Assembly (NCBI GenBank): GCA_015680865.1
Contig: JADAKE010000007.1
Coordinates: forward strand, 1 to 55,576
Origin: Enterococcus lacertideformus
GTDB lineage: Bacteria > Bacillota > Bacilli > Lactobacillales > Enterococcaceae
Length of the DNA stretch: 55,576 bases
Reading direction: 5' to 3'
Positions 1-9,437 of this stretch are shown here, piece by piece. A program made the position numbers and the translations under genes. The notes under the pieces are model-generated. The model ran no database searches. It saw only the letters and a list, made by a program, of their open reading frames with translations, and had not been told where the DNA came from. Position 1 is the first letter of the stretch. Each line of letters begins with the position of its first letter.

Positions 1-324
1 TCATGATAACGGGACTGATCGGAAAACATCCGATAAATAATACGTAAAAATAAATGAACAGTCGCAACCACCGCTTTTTTCTGTCCAGCATTTTTTCTCA
101 CACGAAAGAAAAAGGCTTGGACTCGATTCGGTTTTCCTTGAGAAATAGCTAGTGCGCCTTGTGCTAAAACCTAATGATTGGCACAGATCTTTTTTTGTTT
201 TCATTCTGCTTGGTGAGGGGAATGCCCTCACAGGCGTTTGTCCCAACCTCATCACATTTATCTATTAGTTTTTTTATTGCAAATGGAGGAAAGCTCCTAT
301 CATTTCATTACTAAGCGAATATCT
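1..324. other. Left-edge intergenic stretch with a GAGG-type repeat
   Basis: I see no convincing gene here. An open frame runs on the minus strand through positions 1-255, but its composition is unlike a protein and it has no ribosome binding site. Positions 210-252 hold a small hairpin (GTGAGGGGAATGCCCTCAC) followed by GGCGTTTGTCCCAACCTCA, a member of the dispersed GAGGCTGGGACA/TGTCCCAGCCTC repeat family found elsewhere in the window. It lies downstream of the PTS permease on the minus strand and may act as its transcription terminator. Confidence 0.5.
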
Positions 325-1353
325 TTATAATTCTTCATCCACAAGCTTTGTCTTATTATTTTCCATTACTTTAAAAAATGGATAATAAATGATAACACTG
401 ATACAAATCAATAACAGACAAAAAACGATATTTCGCCAATCCATACTTGAAAGATATGCTTGCGCAAAGAACGGAGTAAATGAAGGATCCACAATAAATC
501 CTATACCAATCAATCCCACTTTTTGAGCAAAATAGGTGAGTAATAAAGAAATGATTGGCGTAATCAAAAATGGAATGGCTAAAATGGGATTGAAAACAAT
601 TGGAAGTCCAAAAATTATAGGCTCATTGATTGAACAAATTCCAGGAATAATCGATAGTTTTCCAATGGCACGGTATTCTGAAACTTTGCTGCGCATCATT
701 AGAATCACTAGTCCCAGTGTCCCTCCTGCTCCACCTAAAACAGAGATACGAAACATTTGCAGATTCATTAACAGTGGCACTAATGTGTTAATAAATGTCG
801 CTACCATCGGCGGTACAGTATCTGGTAGCTTTAATTTAATATTTTTCACTTCAAACAATCGATTGATCTCAACTACTAGAAGTCCAATGATAATCGCTAC
901 GAACAAACCATTTGTTCCTAAATAATTTAAATTTATCATTCCTTCTTTTACAGGTGTACTTATCATTAGAAAAACAACTGTTGCTACCATGCCATTCATG
1001 GCTGGATTGATCTTGTATTCATTAGCAAGAGAAAAAGCAATACCAAAGACACTGATCAATCCGATAATTCCCATAGTCAAATTATAGGGTGCAGTAATCA
1101 AATCGTAATTGGCAACGGCAAACTCCTTCCAACTTGCCATAAATTTCATAAAAAAATTAGCTGTTTCTGGATGATACTGATCTAAGTTAATAGGTGGATT
1201 AGCAAAGATCAGAAAAAAAGAACCAATTACGATAAATGGCAACCCAAACATCATGCCACTAGAAATTGCTTTAAGATGACGCTGATTCCCAATTTTTGCA
1301 GCGATAGGGCTAAGTATATCGTTAAGTTTAGTGATGATTGTAGAATTTCCCAT
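325..1353 (-). pseudogene. PTS lactose/cellobiose-family EIIC with an in-frame internal deletion
   Basis: This resembles the membrane permease EIIC of lactose/cellobiose-type PTS systems (CelB/ChbC), which normally imports and phosphorylates beta-glucosides or chitobiose. Family landmarks are the N-terminal SPIAAKIGNQRHLKAI, the KLPDTVPPMVA loop and the C-terminal SINEPIIFGLP and GGAGGTLGL motifs. The protein is 342 residues; the family usually has about 430-450. The missing part is internal. At about position 764, INTLVPLLMN joins directly to LQMFRISVLGG, so about 85-90 residues are lost, including membrane helices and the FGIHG-type region. The frame is kept, so a shortened protein could be made, but it is probably non-functional. 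A strong Shine-Dalgarno (AAGGAGG) precedes the start, and the gene follows the RarA-lid-like gene by 50 bp. Confidence 0.8.
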
Positions 1354-1403
1354 AAAAACCCCTCCTTATACTTGCCACGGATTAAAAACGAAAGTACTTG
1401 GAA

Positions 1404-1982
1404 CTACATTAGCGGGATCATATTTTTTATGATTTCTTCATATTGTTCTTTATAGTCGTTATCTACTTTTGCTTGTGGAATAACTTTGCTGGCTTCATGT
1501 AAAAAATGCTCTGAGCCTCTTCCCATTTTTTGACCACGAATCGTATGCTTATCTAATGCAATATCTGGAATTTCAGGTACATATCCCATAATAAAATTTT
1601 TTATTACAATATTTTTAAGCAAATCAGATGAGCGATCCTTTTCAGACTGACATAAATAACGAATTGCATGAAAGAAAAACATTGCTCGATCGGATTCATT
1701 GTATTGGAATTCTTTTCTCATCATATTCAAGTTATTGATCATGATAGCAGCCATAGAATTACCCATTCCAATATCCTCAACACTGATAGCTAATAAACGT
1801 CGCCATAACTTTTCTTCAAATTGCGGTGAAGTAATATACATTTCATAGGCAAACTCGCAAGCCTCTTTTTCTCTTCCTCTACGAATTGATTTTTGTAACG
1901 CCGAAATAACTTCGTCGCCTCGCAGACAGTTCCTAGTGGTTATTTTCGCCCAAGGGTCTTGAACAAATTGTTTTTCTGTCAT
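1404..1982 (-). CDS. Stand-alone RarA/MgsA C-terminal (lid/oligomerisation) domain-like protein
   Basis: The 192-residue protein resembles only the part of RarA/MgsA (the AAA+ recombination factor) that lies C-terminal to the ATPase core. ALQKSIRRGREKEACEFAYE and FEEKLWRRLLAISVEDIGMG correspond to the conserved ALQKSIRGSD...RRLLRIASEDIGL segment. No Walker A or B motif is present, so it cannot hydrolyse ATP by itself. The ATG is preceded by TAGGAG with 9-nt spacing. It lies in a presumed operon with the PTS EIIC gene and is divergent from the RpiR-type regulator, only 44 bp away. The function is unknown; replication-restart factors are not normally PTS neighbours. The family assignment is reasonable, the role is not. 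Confidence 0.65.
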   Translation of the reverse strand: MTEKQFVQDPWAKITTRNCLRGDEVISALQKSIRRGREKEACEFAYEMYITSPQFEEKLWRRLLAISVEDIGMGNSMAAIMINNLNMMRKEFQYNESDRAMFFFHAIRYLCQSEKDRSSDLLKNIVIKNFIMGYVPEIPDIALDKHTIRGQKMGRGSEHFLHEASKVIPQAKVDNDYKEQYEEIIKNMIPLM

Positions 1983-2026
1983 AATATAATACTCCTAACT
2001 AAAGAATTGTATTTGAGGTGAATCTT

Positions 2027-2719
2027 ATGAATACTGAGATGCTAATTGAGAAATATCAGCTGAATGATTCAGAAGCTGCCGTTTTAAGATTTATGGATAG
2101 TAATCGTAAATTATTGAAAAATTTAGGTATCCGTGATGTAGCAAAAGAGACTTATGTTTCAACTGCAACCATAGTTAATATGGCGAAAAAAATCGGTTAT
2201 TCTGGTTATAGTGAACTAGTATTTGCTTACAGAAATAAACACTTAGCAAGCAATTCTTGTCAGTCTTTTTCAAGTGAAGACAAAGACCAATTCATCCAGC
2301 TACTATCTAGCTATCGAGAAAAAAGGATAATGATCCTAGGATCAGGTTTTTCTCAAAATATCGCCAATCATTTTTCTGAAATGTTGAACCTTTATGGATT
2401 TCGTGCAACCGCTAATAGCCATTTAGAGTTTCTTCGAAAAAATGTTGAGAAAGACGTGCTGATTATCGTTATTTCAAATTCCGGTGATACTTTTCGTTTA
2501 GTAGAACTTGCAGAAATGGCAAGTAATCATCACATTGATTTAATTGCCTTTGTTGGCGAAAAAAATTCTAAAATTGGACGTCTAGCAACATTAACTATTA
2601 GTACAGAGACATATACACCACAAATCTTATCCGAATACCAACCTAATTTATTCTTTGGGACAGCACTGAATCAATTCGAACAATTACTAAGTGAAGCTTT
2701 AAAATCAATCTTTGACTAG
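2027..2719 (+). CDS. MurR/RpiR-family transcriptional regulator (HTH + SIS)
   Basis: The N-terminal third is an HTH_6 DNA-binding domain (NLGIRDVAKETYVSTATIVN, about residues 33-53). The C-terminal part is a SIS sugar-phosphate isomerase-like sensor domain (VLIIVISNSGDTFRLVELA). Members of this family sense phosphosugars and control carbohydrate genes. I place the start at the ATG at 2027 because AGGTGA sits 5 nt before it. An upstream in-frame GTG at 2018 lies inside that ribosome binding site. The gene is divergent from the EIIC operon across a very short intergenic region, so it most likely controls that operon and perhaps itself. Confidence 0.85.
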   Translation: MNTEMLIEKYQLNDSEAAVLRFMDSNRKLLKNLGIRDVAKETYVSTATIVNMAKKIGYSGYSELVFAYRNKHLASNSCQSFSSEDKDQFIQLLSSYREKRIMILGSGFSQNIANHFSEMLNLYGFRATANSHLEFLRKNVEKDVLIIVISNSGDTFRLVELAEMASNHHIDLIAFVGEKNSKIGRLATLTISTETYTPQILSEYQPNLFFGTALNQFEQLLSEALKSIFD

Positions 2720-3446
2720 AAGAACAACGTGGCCACTCTTTCTTCATTTTTAGTATAAAGGCCGAACTAAAAATTGTAAGTGGCTTCTGAAAGTTATGAA
2801 CACGTTTTTAAATTTACAAAATTGTTTAATAATTGCTTAACCTACTCTTGCTCATTCTTATCATTAAGATCCATACTACAAAAAATAGAACCATTTTCTA
2901 TCAATTATTTTGATACAATATCGGATCAAAATATTATTGTAATTTATTAGATTTTATTAAAATAAAATAAAAACTTTTTTTACACCAAAAAACAATAAAG
3001 CCAGTATCTAACTTATTTTGCTCCATTAAACATAAAAATAAATAAGAAACTATATCCATCTCTCTTTTCTATCAGAAAATCGCTAGAAAGAATGAAAAAC
3101 GACACAGTAGTATTTCACAAGCTAAAACTGATCAATGAATTGAATAAATATTTTGTGATCATTTTTGTCTGTTCTGTAAAAGTTTGCTCTTAATTTATAC
3201 TTTTATCTTATTTAATGTAAACTTTTATGTTCTATCACAATAAACTGGTGAAACATTAGCGTTCATTTTTATTTCACATCATCAATAAATTAAGAATAAT
3301 TCATCAATCATGACTCAATATATAGAAACTGATTCAAAAAGTTCATGATCTCCAAAAAAAATTTTTTGATTATTTTTCCACAACCTTTTCTGTACTAAAA
3401 CAACTATTTTTTCTACTATAACTTGCTTTCAGCTGTTTTTCAAAAA
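2720..3446. other. AT-rich non-coding stretch before nrdH
   Basis: About 700 bp of very AT-rich sequence without a supportable ORF on either strand. It separates the regulator gene from the nrd promoter. I see no tRNA, IS end or clear repeat in it. Short A/T runs are common and no strong hairpin with a U-run follows the regulator gene. Confidence 0.5.
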
Positions 3447-3528
3447 CCACAAAACATAGTATTCCACAGTTTCCACAACACAAGATATAGTGTTTGATGT
3501 TTGACTTTTTTACTAATAGTTTTATACT
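3447..3528 (+). promoter_or_regulatory. Two NrdR boxes and sigma-A promoter of the nrd operon
   Basis: Two copies of the NrdR box (consensus acaCwAtATaTwGtgt) lie at 3447-3462 (CCACAAAACATAGTAT, 12 of 16) and 3478-3493 (ACACAAGATATAGTGT, 15 of 16). Their starts are 31 bp apart, three helical turns, which is the spacing typical of NrdR-repressed promoters. TTGACT (3501-3506) and TATACT (3523-3528) follow with a 16-bp spacer, and nrdH begins at 3574. NrdR with bound (d)ATP would therefore repress nrdHEF when deoxynucleotides are plentiful. Confidence 0.85.
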
Positions 3529-3573
3529 GTTCATTATAGAGAAACAAGAACTGTAAAGGAGGCAAATTAAAGT

Positions 3574-3798
3574 ATGAACGTAAAAATTTTTTCTAAAAAT
3601 AATTGTATGCAATGTAAGATGGTGAAACGCTTCTTAGCAGATAATCAAATTGATTTTGAAGAAGTAAATATCGATGAACAACCAGATGCGATCCAATGGT
3701 TAAAATCACAAGGTTTTCAAAGTGTCCCTGTCATTACATCAGATGCACAAACAGTGATCGGGTTTCGCCCAGATCAACTTCGCAAACTTGCTAGTTAG
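3574..3798 (+). CDS. nrdH: NrdH glutaredoxin-like electron donor
   Basis: A 74-residue glutaredoxin-fold protein with the redox motif CMQC (about residues 11-14) and the thioredoxin-reductase-interacting C-terminal half (GFQSVPVI, GFRPDQL) typical of NrdH. It passes electrons from thioredoxin reductase to the class Ib ribonucleotide reductase NrdEF. AAAGGAGG lies 11 nt before the ATG. It is first in the nrdH-nrdE-nrdF operon. The nrdI flavodoxin gene often found between nrdH and nrdE is absent from the 137-bp gap. Confidence 0.95.
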   Translation: MNVKIFSKNNCMQCKMVKRFLADNQIDFEEVNIDEQPDAIQWLKSQGFQSVPVITSDAQTVIGFRPDQLRKLAS

Positions 3799-3935
3799 TC
3801 ACCAGTCAATCGAAATGCACGTATAATTGGATTTGTTGGAATTGAGGCACTTGTTGCCACAACCTCCCCAAATCCTTTTTTACAGCACGAAAATAGAGTA
3901 ACACCAAATACAAAAAACAAAGGTTGGGCGTAATT

Positions 3936-6095
3936 ATGAATCTTAAGCAGTTAAAAGATGTCAGTTACTTTAAATTAAATAACGAAATCAATCGGCAAGT
4001 AAACGGTCAAATTCCTTTAAATAAAGACAAAGAAGCTTTAGTAGCCTTTTTTGAAGAAAATGTAAAACCAAACACGATGAAGTTTGCAACAGTCACAGAT
4101 AAAATCAACTATTTGATTGAACACGACTATTTAGAAGCAGAATTCATCAAACTTTATTCCAGTGAATTCATTGAATCCCTCTACCAATTTTTAATAGAAC
4201 AACACTTTACCTTTAAATCCTTTATGGCTGCCTACAAATTTTATTCACAATATGCCTTAAAAACAAATGATGGTACTGCTTATCTTGAATCTTATGAAAA
4301 CCGAGTAGCGTTCAATGCTCTCTATTTTGCCAATGGAGATGAACAATTGGCTCTTTCTTTAGCGGATGAAATGATTCACCAACGTTACCAACCAGCGACG
4401 CCTTCTTTCTTGAATGCTGGACGTAAACGTCGTGGAGAGCTTGTTTCTTGTTTCTTAACACAAGTAACGGATGATATGAACTCAATTGGTCGCTCGATTA
4501 ACTCTGCTTTGCAATTGTCACGTATTGGTGGTGGTGTTGGGATTACTCTTTCAAATCTGCGTGAAGCCGGTGCGCCAATCAAAGGATATGAAGGAGCAGC
4601 AAGTGGTGTCGTGCCTGTCATGAAACTATTTGAAGATAGCTTCAGTTATTCAAACCAATTAGGGCAACGACAAGGTGCTGGTGTTGTTTATTTGAATGTC
4701 TTTCATCCAGATATCATTGCATTCCTTTCTGCGAAAAAAGAAAATGCAGATGAAAAAATCCGTGTAAAAACCCTTTCTCTTGGTGTCATTGTTCCCGATA
4801 AATTTTATGAATTGACACGTAAAAATGAAGTCATGTATCTTTTCAGCCCTTATAGTGTGGAAAAAGAATATGGGGTGCCATTTTCTTATGTAGATATCAC
4901 TGCTGAATACGACAATTTAGTAGCAAATCCAAACATCCGTAAACAAAAAATCAATGCACGTGAATTAGAAAATGAAATTTCAAAATTACAACAAGAATCT
5001 GGTTATCCTTACATCATCAACATTGATACAGCCAATCGCGAAAATCCTGTTGATGGTAAAATCATCATGAGTAATTTATGTTCAGAAATCTTACAAGTAC
5101 AAACACCTTCAGTGATCAATGGGAAACAAGAATATGAAGTTTTAGGAACAGATATTTCTTGTAATTTGGGGTCGACTAATATCGTTAATTTGATGGATAG
5201 TCCTGATTTTGGTCGTTCAGTTCGTACAATGACACGTGCCTTAACTTACATTACAGATGCTTCAGATATTGATGTCGTTCCACCTATCCAAAACGGCAAT
5301 AAGTTGAATCACACAATCGGACTAGGTGCAATGGGCTTGCATACCTACTTTGCTAAAGAACATATGGAATATGGTTCTGAGGAATCACTTGATTTCACTA
5401 ATATTTACTTTATGCTCCTAAACTATTGGACACTTGTTGAGAGTAATACGATTGCTCGGGAAAGAAAACAAGTCTTCCATAATTTTGAAAAATCAGCTTA
5501 TGCTGATGGTAGTTATTTCGACAAATATGTAAGTGGAGAATTCCAACCAAAATCAGATAAAGTAAAAGCTTTATTTGAGGGAATCTTTATTCCAAGTGCA
5601 CAAGATTGGGAAAACTTGAAACAAGCAATTATGGCTGATGGTTTGTATCATCAAAATCGTTTAGCTGTTGCTCCAAACGGCTCAATTTCTTATATAAATG
5701 ATACAAGCGCAAGTATTCATCCCATTACGCGTATGATCGAAGAACGACAAGAAAAGAAAATCGGAAAAATCTATTATCCAGCACCTTATCTTTCAAATGA
5801 AACCATACCTTATTACACATCGGCTTATGACATGGACATGCGTAAAGTGATCGACATTTATGCAACTGCGCAAAAACATGTGGATCAAGGAATGAGTTTG
5901 ACATTGTTTATGCGTTCTGAACTCCCTGAAGGCCTTTATGAATGGAAATCGACGACTAAGCAAACAACACGTGATTTAAATATTTTGCGTCACTATGCCT
6001 TTCATAAAGGGATTAAATCCATTTATTACGTCCGTACTTTTACAGATGATGCAGAAGAAATCGGCAGTAATCAATGTGAAAGTTGTGTCATCTAA
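3936..6095 (+). CDS. nrdE: Class Ib ribonucleoside-diphosphate reductase, alpha subunit
   Basis: The catalytic subunit of aerobic ribonucleotide reductase reduces NDPs to dNDPs. The 719 residues match the family length, and there is no N-terminal ATP cone, as expected for NrdE. Visible are the redox-active cysteine in GELVSCFLTQV, the NLCSEI motif holding the thiyl-radical Cys with its Asn and Glu partners, the second redox Cys in SCNLGSTNI, and the C-terminal CESCVI pair re-reduced by NrdH. I chose the ATG at 3936 (MNLKQLKDVSYFKLNNEI), which fits the usual NrdE N-terminus. A TTG at 3924 is in frame but has no better ribosome binding site. Confidence 0.96.
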   Translation: MNLKQLKDVSYFKLNNEINRQVNGQIPLNKDKEALVAFFEENVKPNTMKFATVTDKINYLIEHDYLEAEFIKLYSSEFIESLYQFLIEQHFTFKSFMAAYKFYSQYALKTNDGTAYLESYENRVAFNALYFANGDEQLALSLADEMIHQRYQPATPSFLNAGRKRRGELVSCFLTQVTDDMNSIGRSINSALQLSRIGGGVGITLSNLREAGAPIKGYEGAASGVVPVMKLFEDSFSYSNQLGQRQGAGVVYLNVFHPDIIAFLSAKKENADEKIRVKTLSLGVIVPDKFYELTRKNEVMYLFSPYSVEKEYGVPFSYVDITAEYDNLVANPNIRKQKINARELENEISKLQQESGYPYIINIDTANRENPVDGKIIMSNLCSEILQVQTPSVINGKQEYEVLGTDISCNLGSTNIVNLMDSPDFGRSVRTMTRALTYITDASDIDVVPPIQNGNKLNHTIGLGAMGLHTYFAKEHMEYGSEESLDFTNIYFMLLNYWTLVESNTIARERKQVFHNFEKSAYADGSYFDKYVSGEFQPKSDKVKALFEGIFIPSAQDWENLKQAIMADGLYHQNRLAVAPNGSISYINDTSASIHPITRMIEERQEKKIGKIYYPAPYLSNETIPYYTSAYDMDMRKVIDIYATAQKHVDQGMSLTLFMRSELPEGLYEWKSTTKQTTRDLNILRHYAFHKGIKSIYYVRTFTDDAEEIGSNQCESCVI

Positions 6096-6149
6096 TTTCA
6101 AATTGTCAGAAATTTTAGTACAGGTAATTTAAATAAAGGAGCATTTCTC

Positions 6150-7115
6150 ATGTCAGAAACTTACTACGAAGCAATAAACTGGAATGAAATTGAAGATATC
6201 ATTGATAAATCTACGTGGGAGAAATTGACCGAGCAATTTTGGTTAGATACACGTATTCCTTTATCAAATGACTTAGATGATTGGCGTACACTTTCACAGT
6301 TAGAAAAAGAAACGGTCGGTCATGTCTTTGGAGGATTGACTTTACTTGATACAGTGCAATCCGAAAGTGGGATGGATCAATTACGTAAAGATGTGCGTAC
6401 GCCTCATGAAGAAGCAGTATTAAATAATATCCAATTTATGGAATCTGTTCATGCCAAAAGTTATTCTTCTATTTTCAGTACATTAAATACGAAAAAAGAG
6501 ATCGAAGAAATTTTTGAATGGACCAATACGAACCCTTATTTACAAAAAAAAGCTGAGCGAATCAACGAGATCTATAAAAACGGGACACCACTAGAAAAGA
6601 AAATCGCCAGTGTTTTTCTAGAAACATTCTTATTTTATTCTGGCTTCTACACACCTCTTTATTACTTAGGGAACAATAAATTAGCAAACGTTGCAGAAAT
6701 CATCAAGTTAATTATTCGAGATGAGTCTGTACACGGAACTTACATTGGTTACAAATTCCAATTAGGTTATAATGAGTTACCAGAAGAAGAACAAGAACAG
6801 TTAAAAGACTGGATGTATAATTTATTGTATGAATTGTATGAAAACGAAGAAAGATATACGGAAGAATTATATGATCCAATTGGTTGGACTGAAGAAGTCA
6901 AAACTTTTTTACGTTACAATGCCAATAAAGCATTGATGAATTTAGGAATGGATCCGCTCTTCCCCGATACAGCTAATGATGTCAATCCCATAGTGATGAA
7001 CGGTATCTCTACAGGAACAAGTAACCATGACTTCTTCTCGCAAGTTGGTAATGGTTATTTGTTAGGACACGTAGAAGCAATGCAAGATGATGATTATTTG
7101 ATTGGTTTAGAGTAA
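6150..7115 (+). CDS. nrdF: Class Ib ribonucleoside-diphosphate reductase, beta subunit
   Basis: The 321-residue radical-generating subunit carries the Mn/Fe ligand pattern of NrdF: an Asp in LTLLDTVQSESG, Glu/His in FMESVHAKSYS and Glu/His in IRDESVHGTYIG. The tyrosine in KSYS is the likely radical site. AAAGGAG precedes the ATG. The gene lies 54 bp after nrdE and is followed by a strong terminator, closing the operon. A dimanganese cofactor would normally need NrdI, which is not encoded nearby. Confidence 0.96.
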   Translation: MSETYYEAINWNEIEDIIDKSTWEKLTEQFWLDTRIPLSNDLDDWRTLSQLEKETVGHVFGGLTLLDTVQSESGMDQLRKDVRTPHEEAVLNNIQFMESVHAKSYSSIFSTLNTKKEIEEIFEWTNTNPYLQKKAERINEIYKNGTPLEKKIASVFLETFLFYSGFYTPLYYLGNNKLANVAEIIKLIIRDESVHGTYIGYKFQLGYNELPEEEQEQLKDWMYNLLYELYENEERYTEELYDPIGWTEEVKTFLRYNANKALMNLGMDPLFPDTANDVNPIVMNGISTGTSNHDFFSQVGNGYLLGHVEAMQDDDYLIGLE

Positions 7116-7145
7116 GTCAAAAAAGTAGACAAATGAGGATTTTTG

Positions 7146-7195
7146 AAGTGAGGCTCCTAAGTTAGATCGAAAAATCTAACTTAGGAGCCTCACTT
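7146..7195 (+). terminator. Terminator after nrdF (22-bp perfect stem)
   Basis: AAGTGAGGCTCCTAAGTTAGAT at 7146-7167 pairs perfectly with 7174-7195 around a 6-nt loop and is followed by TTTATTTTCCC. The inverted repeat is symmetrical, so it could also stop minus-strand transcripts leaving the epimerase remnant. The GAGGCTCC core resembles the GAGGCTG repeats elsewhere in the window. Confidence 0.9.
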
Positions 7196-7302
7196 TATTT
7201 TCCCAATTTCATCTATTCTTTTTTTGATTAACACGCTGATTAAAGCGAATCTATTTTTTTGAAAAAATAATTGTTTGTTCTACTGTTTTTCCAGTAGTTT
7301 CT

Positions 7303-7791
7303 TCATAATCCTTTTTCTGTTCGCAAGCACCGTAATTTTTTGATCTTATCTAACGTACTTTCAATAAAACGTTGTCCCGCAAAACCTGGATCAACGGTCA
7401 TAATTGTTACTTTATCCACTAATTCGATATAAGGAAAGATCGTTTCGACCGCTGTTTCTGGGTTCAAGACCACTCCTGCTTTTAATCCTGCCTCATGGAT
7501 TTGATCAATTAAACGAAAAGCTAGTCCATCTAATAATTCAGCATGAATACAAATCCATTCACATTTTTGTTTAATTAATTGATGAACCATTAAATGGGCG
7601 GACATTGGCAATTGACTGATTTTTCGAACTTCGTCAATAAACCATGGTGATAGCGTAATATTAGGTACATAATGTCCATCCATAATATCTATATGGTAAG
7701 AAGCCACGTGTTGGTCTAAAAACTCAATTTGCTCCTTAAATTTATCCAGATCCATTGTCATTAATGATGGTGAAAAAGCTACTTTACTCAT
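7303..7791 (-). pseudogene. Truncated allulose-6-phosphate/ribulose-phosphate 3-epimerase
   Basis: The sequence is close in pattern to AlsE (D-allulose-6-phosphate 3-epimerase): FSPSLMTMDLDKFKEQIEF, YHIDIMDGHYVPNITLSP, AHLMV, VVLNPETAVE and MTVDPGFAGQ. It is 162 residues; the family usually has 210-230. The C-terminal third of the barrel, including the phosphate-binding GT/S loop and the second catalytic Asp, is missing after TEKGL. A stretch of about 8 residues after HLMV also seems lost. AAAGGAG precedes the start, and it is the last gene of the fructose-family PTS operon. It would have linked an imported ketohexose to glycolysis. Confidence 0.8.
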
Positions 7792-7844
7792 TGAAAAAAA
7801 CTCCTTTATTTTGCTAAATCAAATTAACTGTTACTGATAACTTC

Positions 7845-8939
7845 TTAAAAGATTTGAATATCATTCAAATTGATGTCTGCTTCTTCTTCCACCATTGACG
7901 CGACCTCCTCTCCGACATTTTTTTTAATAATTGCTAAAACTACTGCTGTTACAATGACATTGACGACAATCGCTAATGCTCCTGCCCAAGGTCTTGACAT
8001 GATAGGAATCATTAAGACTCCGCCAAAAGGTACCGTTGCATCCGCTCCTAAGATCATCGTTGTAGCCCCACCAGCAAAACCACCAATCGCTGTCGCAATG
8101 ACACCGCGTACAATATCATTCATTACTAAAGGAATTACTCCTTCGACGATATTGATTACTCCCATTGGTACAGCTGATTTTAAAGTTTCGACTTCCATTT
8201 TTGTGTAGATATTTTTACGGAAAAATTTTGCAATAAAATAAGCCAATCCAAATCCTATCGGTGTGGCAGTATTCACTAATTGTAAAGCAGTAATTGGACC
8301 ATTTACTCCTTCTGCTTGCATCGTCAAAACAAAAGCAAAGACTGTTTTATTGATTGGACCACCGTAGTCAATCCCACTTAATAATCCAATGACACCACCA
8401 AAGATTAGCAAGGAAGAATTGCCTAATCCGTCTAAAAAATTAGTTAGCAACGTTGTAAATGCTGCTACTGGTGTGCCAATGATATAAACCATTACTAAAC
8501 CACCAATCAGGGCGGCTAGAAATGGAATAAGCAGAGTGGGCATCAAGCCCTTGGCCCACTTTGGAACTTTGAAATAATTTAAAATGGCTAAAACAAGATA
8601 ACCCGCCAAATAACCGCCTAGTATTCCACCAATAAAGCCTGCACCAATCGCATTTGCCGTTAGTCCGATAATAAAGCCAGGCGCAATACCAGGTTTGCCA
8701 GCAATTGAATAAGAGCTACCGGTTGCGATTACTACATGCAATAAACCTAACCCAGCACCTCCCATTGTTGCTAGTGCATCAAAAAATGAAAATTCTCCTT
8801 GTACCAACGTTTCTTGGCTCTTACCACCAAATGCCATCCCAATAGCAATTAAAAAACCAGCGCCACAAACAATTGGAATCAAATAAGAAATAGCTGTTAA
8901 TAAATGCCCCTTCAAATTCAACTTTTTGATTTTTTCCAT
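7845..8939 (-). CDS. PTS fructose-family permease, EIIC
   Basis: A 364-residue polytopic membrane protein with typical EIIC-Fru features: the SSYSIAGKPGIAPGFIIG motif, the GYLAGYLVLAILN segment, the IDYGGPINKTVFAF motif and a glycine-rich C-terminal half. It forms the sugar channel of a fructose-family PTS. Here it is separate from EIIA and EIIB rather than fused. It appears intact. It lies between an EIIB remnant upstream and the truncated epimerase downstream, and is read with the 12.0-7.3 kb operon. Confidence 0.9.
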   Translation of the reverse strand: MEKIKKLNLKGHLLTAISYLIPIVCGAGFLIAIGMAFGGKSQETLVQGEFSFFDALATMGGAGLGLLHVVIATGSSYSIAGKPGIAPGFIIGLTANAIGAGFIGGILGGYLAGYLVLAILNYFKVPKWAKGLMPTLLIPFLAALIGGLVMVYIIGTPVAAFTTLLTNFLDGLGNSSLLIFGGVIGLLSGIDYGGPINKTVFAFVLTMQAEGVNGPITALQLVNTATPIGFGLAYFIAKFFRKNIYTKMEVETLKSAVPMGVINIVEGVIPLVMNDIVRGVIATAIGGFAGGATTMILGADATVPFGGVLMIPIMSRPWAGALAIVVNVIVTAVVLAIIKKNVGEEVASMVEEEADINLNDIQIF

Positions 8940-8957
8940 CAGTATTTCTCCTTCTCT

Positions 8958-9403
8958 CTATGAAATTATTTTTTTAAACACTTCTTGCGCTTTTACAAGC
9001 AATTTATTAAGAGATTTTACTACGACATAAGTTGGTACTTGAATGATCGTTTTGCCTTCAAAACATTCTGTGCCACTATTTTTCACGTCAATTGCTAAAA
9101 TAGCCAAATCTGTCTCTTTGATTTGTTCAGCGCTCAATTTATTTTCAATTCCAATTGTCCTTTGTGTTTCGATATGTATCTCATGTTTGGCTTTTCTGGC
9201 AACTTTTTCTAACTTTTCTTTCACAACATATGTATGTTAAATTTCACAAGCTGATCATGTTGCGAAGCATGTGGATAGCCTAGACTATAAAAAATAACAG
9301 GAGGCACTACGAGGATCGCTTGGTCAATAAGAGAAACCTCTGCAAGCAAAAAACTAAGCTTGCAAGTATGATCTTTTTCCAAGAAACTCCCCTTTTCAAG
9401 CAT
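8958..9403 (-). pseudogene. Degenerate second copy of fructose-family EIIB
   Basis: An open frame at 8958-9224 gives KHEIHIETQRTIGIENKLS and continues collinear with the intact EIIB at 9910-10221 (KAGHEIHIETQGTIGIENEL), so it is a paralogous copy. The N-terminal P-loop with the phosphorylated cysteine is gone. Just upstream, TYI-like codons in another frame show a frameshift, and positions 9225-9403 hold only an unrecognisable open stretch. Changes such as GRERFEGK to GTECFEGK suggest relaxed selection. It cannot accept phosphate and is most likely a remnant of a tandem duplication. Confidence 0.75.
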
Positions 9404-9437
9404 TAAAAACCGTTAAGTTTAGCTAAGTGGGAGTAGT

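Noticed and set aside
3799..3935. A hidden nrdI between nrdH and nrdE
   Set aside because: All three frames were read; none gives the NrdI flavodoxin start or any long open stretch.
4385..4621. Antisense ORF in nrdE
   Set aside because: Shadow of a strongly conserved coding region on the other strand.
9221..9403. A separate 60-residue gene between EIIA and the EIIB remnant
   Set aside because: No family similarity and no ribosome binding site; it overlaps the decayed EIIB start and is treated as part of that remnant.
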